From positions 3,596,001 through 3,660,000 of the forward strand of contig OZ241987.1 of NCBI GenBank assembly GCA_965204395.1: a DNA stretch of 64,000 nt. Reading direction: 5' to 3'. Numbering within the stretch: position 1 is the first letter of the stretch; each line of letters opens with the position of its first letter. Below are positions 61,136-64,000 of this stretch, in pieces. The stretch is from Bin87 sp965204395 (GTDB lineage Bacteria > Chloroflexota > Dehalococcoidia > Lucifugimonadales > UBA3495). The notes beneath the pieces were generated by a model, which did not search any database, had not been told where the DNA came from, and worked only from the letters and a program-made list of their open reading frames with translations. The translations under genes and the position numbers were made by a program.

Positions 61136-62427
61136 ATACCGCCGGTCAACGACGCCAGGTGCTCCCAGAATGTCGGGTACGAAACCGACGCGTCCTCTGC
61201 GCCGTGAATAACAGTATCGCCGGACGCAGCCAACCCGGCCACTGCCATGGACATAGCCAAGCGATGGTCCCCGTGGCTCTCCACCTCAGCACCGGACAAC
61301 GCGCCCACACCGTGGATGACCATGCCGTCGTCTCGGGGTTCCAACTTACCGCCCAGTCGGGTCAGCTCGGAAACGGTCGTAGCGATCCGGTCGGATTCTT
61401 TGACACGCAGTTCCGCAGCATCTCGGATCACTGTGTCCCCTTCTGCGAAGCAGGCGGCAACGGCCAGGACGGGAAGCTCATCGATCATGATCGGGATGAT
61501 CTCGCCGCCGAGATCGATAGCCTTGAGGCTGGCTGATGTCGCCACCACGTCCGCTACCGGCTCACCGCCCTCCACACGCTCGTTTTCCAGCTTGAGGGAA
61601 TCTCCTGCGCCCATCATTTGAAGGGCGTCGATAATGCCGGCGCGACTGGGATTCAGCCCGACCCCTGTGATGGTCACGCGAGCGTTGGGGTGGATCAGTC
61701 CGGCCACCATCCAGAACGCCGCTGATGAAATGTCTCCGGGCACGGCCACGTCCACCGCTTGAAGTTCAGCTGGGTGCAGGGTGAGCGTGAGGCCATCGGT
61801 TTCCACCCTCGCTCCCATCGCCGACATCATGCGCTCGGTGTGGTCGCGGGACAGCGCCGGTTGATGCAACACCGTGGGCCCAACTGCGGACAGCCCCGCA
61901 AGCATCAGGCACGATTTGACCTGCGCGCTGGCCACCGGCATCTCGTATTCGATTGACCGCAGGCCGCCGCCCCTGATCGCCAACGGGGCCAACGTGTCAC
62001 TGTTCCGCCCCATGACCGACGCGCCCATTTGCTGGAGCGGCTGGACGATGCGACCCATTGGCCGCGTACGCAGGGATCCGTCGCCAGTCAGCACCGAGAG
62101 AAACCCCTGGCTCGCCAGCAGGCCCGATAGCAGTCGCATCGAGGTGCCGCTGTTTCCGGCATCCAGCGTGTCTGCCGGCTCGTTCAGGTCCGGTCCCAAG
62201 CCGTCAACTCTGAAGCTGCCTGGCTCTCCCAGCGGGTCGATGTTCACTCCCATTGCGCGCAGGCATGCCGCCGTGGATCGCACGTCCGCGCCGTCGGATA
62301 TTCCCGTTACCGTCGCGCTGCCGTTGGCGATGGCGTTCAGGATGAGGGAACGATGGGAAACCGACTTGTCGCCAGGCACGGCGAGTTCGCCGGCCAGCCG
62401 TTGCGGACTGCGGACCGTCTGTTCCAA
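61132..62427 (-). CDS. aroA: 3-phosphoshikimate 1-carboxyvinyltransferase (EPSP synthase)
   Basis: A 431-residue enzyme of the shikimate pathway. The start LAGELAVPGDKSVSHRSLILNAIANGSATV has the Lys/Ser substrate motif. LDAGNSGTSMRLLSGLLASQGF has the LDxGNSGT site. It ends ESHGDHRLAMSMAVAGLAASGDTVI. Start TTG 62427 is chosen because TAAGGAGGAAACCC is in front and the length becomes standard. The stop of tyrA lies in the same ribosome site. GNSGTSMR rather than GNAGTAMR at the glyphosate-binding loop suggests the class II-like type; this is an inference. Confidence 0.92.
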   Translation of the reverse strand: MEQTVRSPQRLAGELAVPGDKSVSHRSLILNAIANGSATVTGISDGADVRSTAACLRAMGVNIDPLGEPGSFRVDGLGPDLNEPADTLDAGNSGTSMRLLSGLLASQGFLSVLTGDGSLRTRPMGRIVQPLQQMGASVMGRNSDTLAPLAIRGGGLRSIEYEMPVASAQVKSCLMLAGLSAVGPTVLHQPALSRDHTERMMSAMGARVETDGLTLTLHPAELQAVDVAVPGDISSAAFWMVAGLIHPNARVTITGVGLNPSRAGIIDALQMMGAGDSLKLENERVEGGEPVADVVATSASLKAIDLGGEIIPIMIDELPVLAVAACFAEGDTVIRDAAELRVKESDRIATTVSELTRLGGKLEPRDDGMVIHGVGALSGAEVESHGDHRLAMSMAVAGLAASGDTVIHGAEDASVSYPTFWEHLASLTGGI

Positions 62428-62438
62428 GGGTTTCCTCC

Positions 62439-63485
62439 TTAGCGCTCCCGCCGGTCCGACGGCTGGCGGTCTCCGCCCCGATCGTCGCGATCGCCCATCA
62501 TCCTGCGCAAAGCCCGCTGTCCCCAACTGCCCATGAACATCTGGCTCATAGACTCGCTGAACGACGGGTATTCACGCGCTTGCTGCATCTCCCGCGCTTT
62601 TGGGTTTACTTCACCGGCCATCCACTGGGCCCGCGCGATGCGCGCGTCCTCAAACAGCGTCTCCACTGCTTTTTCGTCGGGCGGTTCTCCAGAGGTATCC
62701 AGCAACTTACGGTATTCGTAAAGTTCCCGAATGAATGCGTCGATCCATGCCACGATGGGCTCCGCGTTGCTGACGCAGATGTCCCGGTGCATGATGGTAT
62801 CGCCAGCCGCCAGCCGCGTAATGTCTCGATAGCCCGAGGATGCCAACTGCCCGATGTCGGACCAGTTCGCCGACTTGCTGGTGCATCCGACCAGCGCGGT
62901 CGACAGTACGAATGGCAGGTGGCTGACCGCCGCCACGAAGCTGTCGTGTTCGTCCACGCCGATGAAGTACGGCACGCCGCCCACGGCCTCAGCCAGCGTG
63001 GTTATCTCGCCGACCGCGCGCTGGCTCGCCCTGGGACTGGGAATCACGCAATAGGGTTTGCCAGCGAAAAGCGTCCCGTCCGCGTTCTCCGGACCGGGCG
63101 TTTCGCGGCCGGCCATGGGATGGCCTCCCACGAAATCTACCGCGTCGGGCAGAAGTTCGTCGGCCCATTGCAGCACTTGGGTCTTGGTGCTGCCCACGTC
63201 GGACACCACGCAGCCCTCAGGCAGGTAGGGAGCCATGCCTTCCATCAACTCGCGCATCGCCAGCACTGGAGTGGCGAGGATGATGATATCCGCCTCTTCG
63301 ATAGCGTTGCCCAGTCTGCCCTCCACCTTGTCGAAGGCGTTCTTGCGGTTCGCGCCCGAACGGGCCCCGCTATCCGCGTCAGTGCCCACCACGGTCAGGT
63401 TTCGCAGGGACGAAGCTTTGAGGGCCAGACCCAACGATGTGCCGATCAAACCGGTCCCGATTACGGTAACTTGTGCCACGAGCAT
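62439..63485 (-). CDS. tyrA: Prephenate/arogenate dehydrogenase
   Basis: A 348-residue NAD-dependent dehydrogenase for tyrosine synthesis. VTVIGTGLIGTSLGLALKASSL is the NAD motif at residues 6-27. VSDVGSTKTQVLQW and FVGGHPMAGRETPGPENADGTLFAGKPYCV hold the prephenate-binding His and Arg region. The C-terminal domain is helical. It is the first gene of the operon with aroA, 11 bp upstream. Its last 25 residues are charged and include GDRDDRGGDRQPSDRRER, probably flexible. Confidence 0.92.
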   Translation of the reverse strand: MLVAQVTVIGTGLIGTSLGLALKASSLRNLTVVGTDADSGARSGANRKNAFDKVEGRLGNAIEEADIIILATPVLAMRELMEGMAPYLPEGCVVSDVGSTKTQVLQWADELLPDAVDFVGGHPMAGRETPGPENADGTLFAGKPYCVIPSPRASQRAVGEITTLAEAVGGVPYFIGVDEHDSFVAAVSHLPFVLSTALVGCTSKSANWSDIGQLASSGYRDITRLAAGDTIMHRDICVSNAEPIVAWIDAFIRELYEYRKLLDTSGEPPDEKAVETLFEDARIARAQWMAGEVNPKAREMQQAREYPSFSESMSQMFMGSWGQRALRRMMGDRDDRGGDRQPSDRRER

Positions 63486-63684
63486 ATCGTCCAGTTCGAG
63501 AGTTGACGTAAGTGTACATCATCCGTATGCGCCGGTAAAACTACGAAGTTTCGACCAACGGCTCGGCGGCAAAGCGCCTTGCTGTTTTGGTTGGCGATTT
63601 CGCCGACCACGGTTTGTTGTAGAATTGCGCCGCTGAACACCCAGCAATGTCCCTTTGTCATGCAGTTCACCATCGGAGGAAGCA

Positions 63685-64000
63685 ATGTCTCAGCTGATGA
63701 CCGGAAAGCAGGCGCTTTTGGAAATGCTCAAAGCCGAAGGAGTCGATTATATCTTCGGCAACCCCGGCACCAGCGAGGGCCCGATCATCGACCTCCTAGG
63801 TGATTACCCCGAGTTCCGCTACATCCTCACGCTGCAGGAAAGCGTCGCGGTCGGCATGGGCGAGGCGTACGCCCGAGCGACGGGTCGGGCTTCGTTCGTC
63901 AGCCTGCACGTGGACAGCGGCCTGGCCAATGGCATCGCCTTGATGCTGGACGCTCTCAACACCGGCACTCCCATGGTGGTCACATCCGCCAACTACGACG
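63685..64000 (+). CDS. ThDP-dependent decarboxylase-like enzyme, N-terminal part (partial)
   Basis: The first 105 codons of a thiamine-diphosphate enzyme, cut off at the window edge. The start MSQLMTGKQALLEMLKAEGVDYIFGNPGTSEGPIIDLLGDYPEFRYILTLQESVAVGMGEAYARATGRASFVSLHVDSGLANGI fits the Pyr domain. IFGNPGTSE resembles benzoylformate decarboxylase more than acetolactate synthase, and LQESVAVGMGEAYARATG contains the catalytic Glu of the Pyr domain. ATG 63685 follows GGAGGAAGCA. The substrate class is open between aryl-keto acid decarboxylase and acetolactate synthase-like. Confidence 0.82.
   Translation, partial: MSQLMTGKQALLEMLKAEGVDYIFGNPGTSEGPIIDLLGDYPEFRYILTLQESVAVGMGEAYARATGRASFVSLHVDSGLANGIALMLDALNTGTPMVVTSANYD

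Overview
The window is a dense, high-GC bacterial chromosome segment with about 50 supported protein genes and no rRNA, tRNA or CRISPR array that I could find. The gene content suggests an aerobic, heterotrophic member of the Chloroflexota, perhaps SAR202/Dehalococcoidia-like. It combines flavin-dependent monooxygenases, several VOC dioxygenase-like proteins, a form II CO-dehydrogenase-type molybdoenzyme, many amidohydrolases and amidases, AddAB-type recombination enzymes and an archaeal-style methionyl-tRNA synthetase. This lineage call is inference; no marker gene in the window fixes it. Starts are often GTG or TTG behind good Shine-Dalgarno sequences. Several promoters look like standard TTGACA/TATAAT, and others rely on an extended -10, TGCTATAAT.

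Layout. 1-3.6 kb: a small mobile element with a large serine recombinase, a putative winged-helix protein and a broken small reading frame. 3.7-11.1 kb: a catabolic block (LigB-type extradiol dioxygenase, cation transporter, Gfo/Idh oxidoreductase, VOC protein, luciferase-like monooxygenase, HpaB-type hydroxylase, second VOC protein), probably for aromatic or related organic compounds. 11.3-17.9 kb: AddB-like and AddA-like helicase-nucleases. 18-21 kb: an amidohydrolase and an alpha/beta hydrolase. 21.1-26.4 kb: a peptide-type ABC importer whose permease and lipoprotein genes are split by an unknown small gene and a G-rich repeat. 26.5-29.7 kb: dapB, asd and dapA of lysine synthesis. 29.8-36.3 kb: NYN nuclease, acyltransferase, cmk, HNH nuclease, Smr protein, holB and lysA. 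36.6-40.4 kb: CO-dehydrogenase-like S, L and M subunits. 40.5-49 kb: surE, a membrane protein, MFS transporter, PIG-L deacetylase, VOC protein, a tandem pair of HicB-like/zinc-cysteine paralogues, a thiolase with DUF35 partner and a TM2 protein. 49-52.5 kb: two amidases and a GatC/AtzG-like small subunit. 52.5-53.5 kb: a gene-free kilobase with two repeat types. 53.5-64 kb: metG, polyprenyl synthase, YtcJ-like amidohydrolase, MBL hydrolase, HAD phosphatase, a tyrA-aroA-gmk-lipA operon and the start of a ThDP-dependent decarboxylase.

The least explained elements are the recombinase-associated small genes, the tandem HicB-like/CxxC pair, the 111-residue gene beside a G-rich dispersed repeat, the exact 117-bp tandem duplication at 20.9-21.15 kb, and an identical 16-bp palindromic -10 element shared by two unrelated promoters. 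I saw no convincing new multi-gene system; these are the best candidates to follow up.
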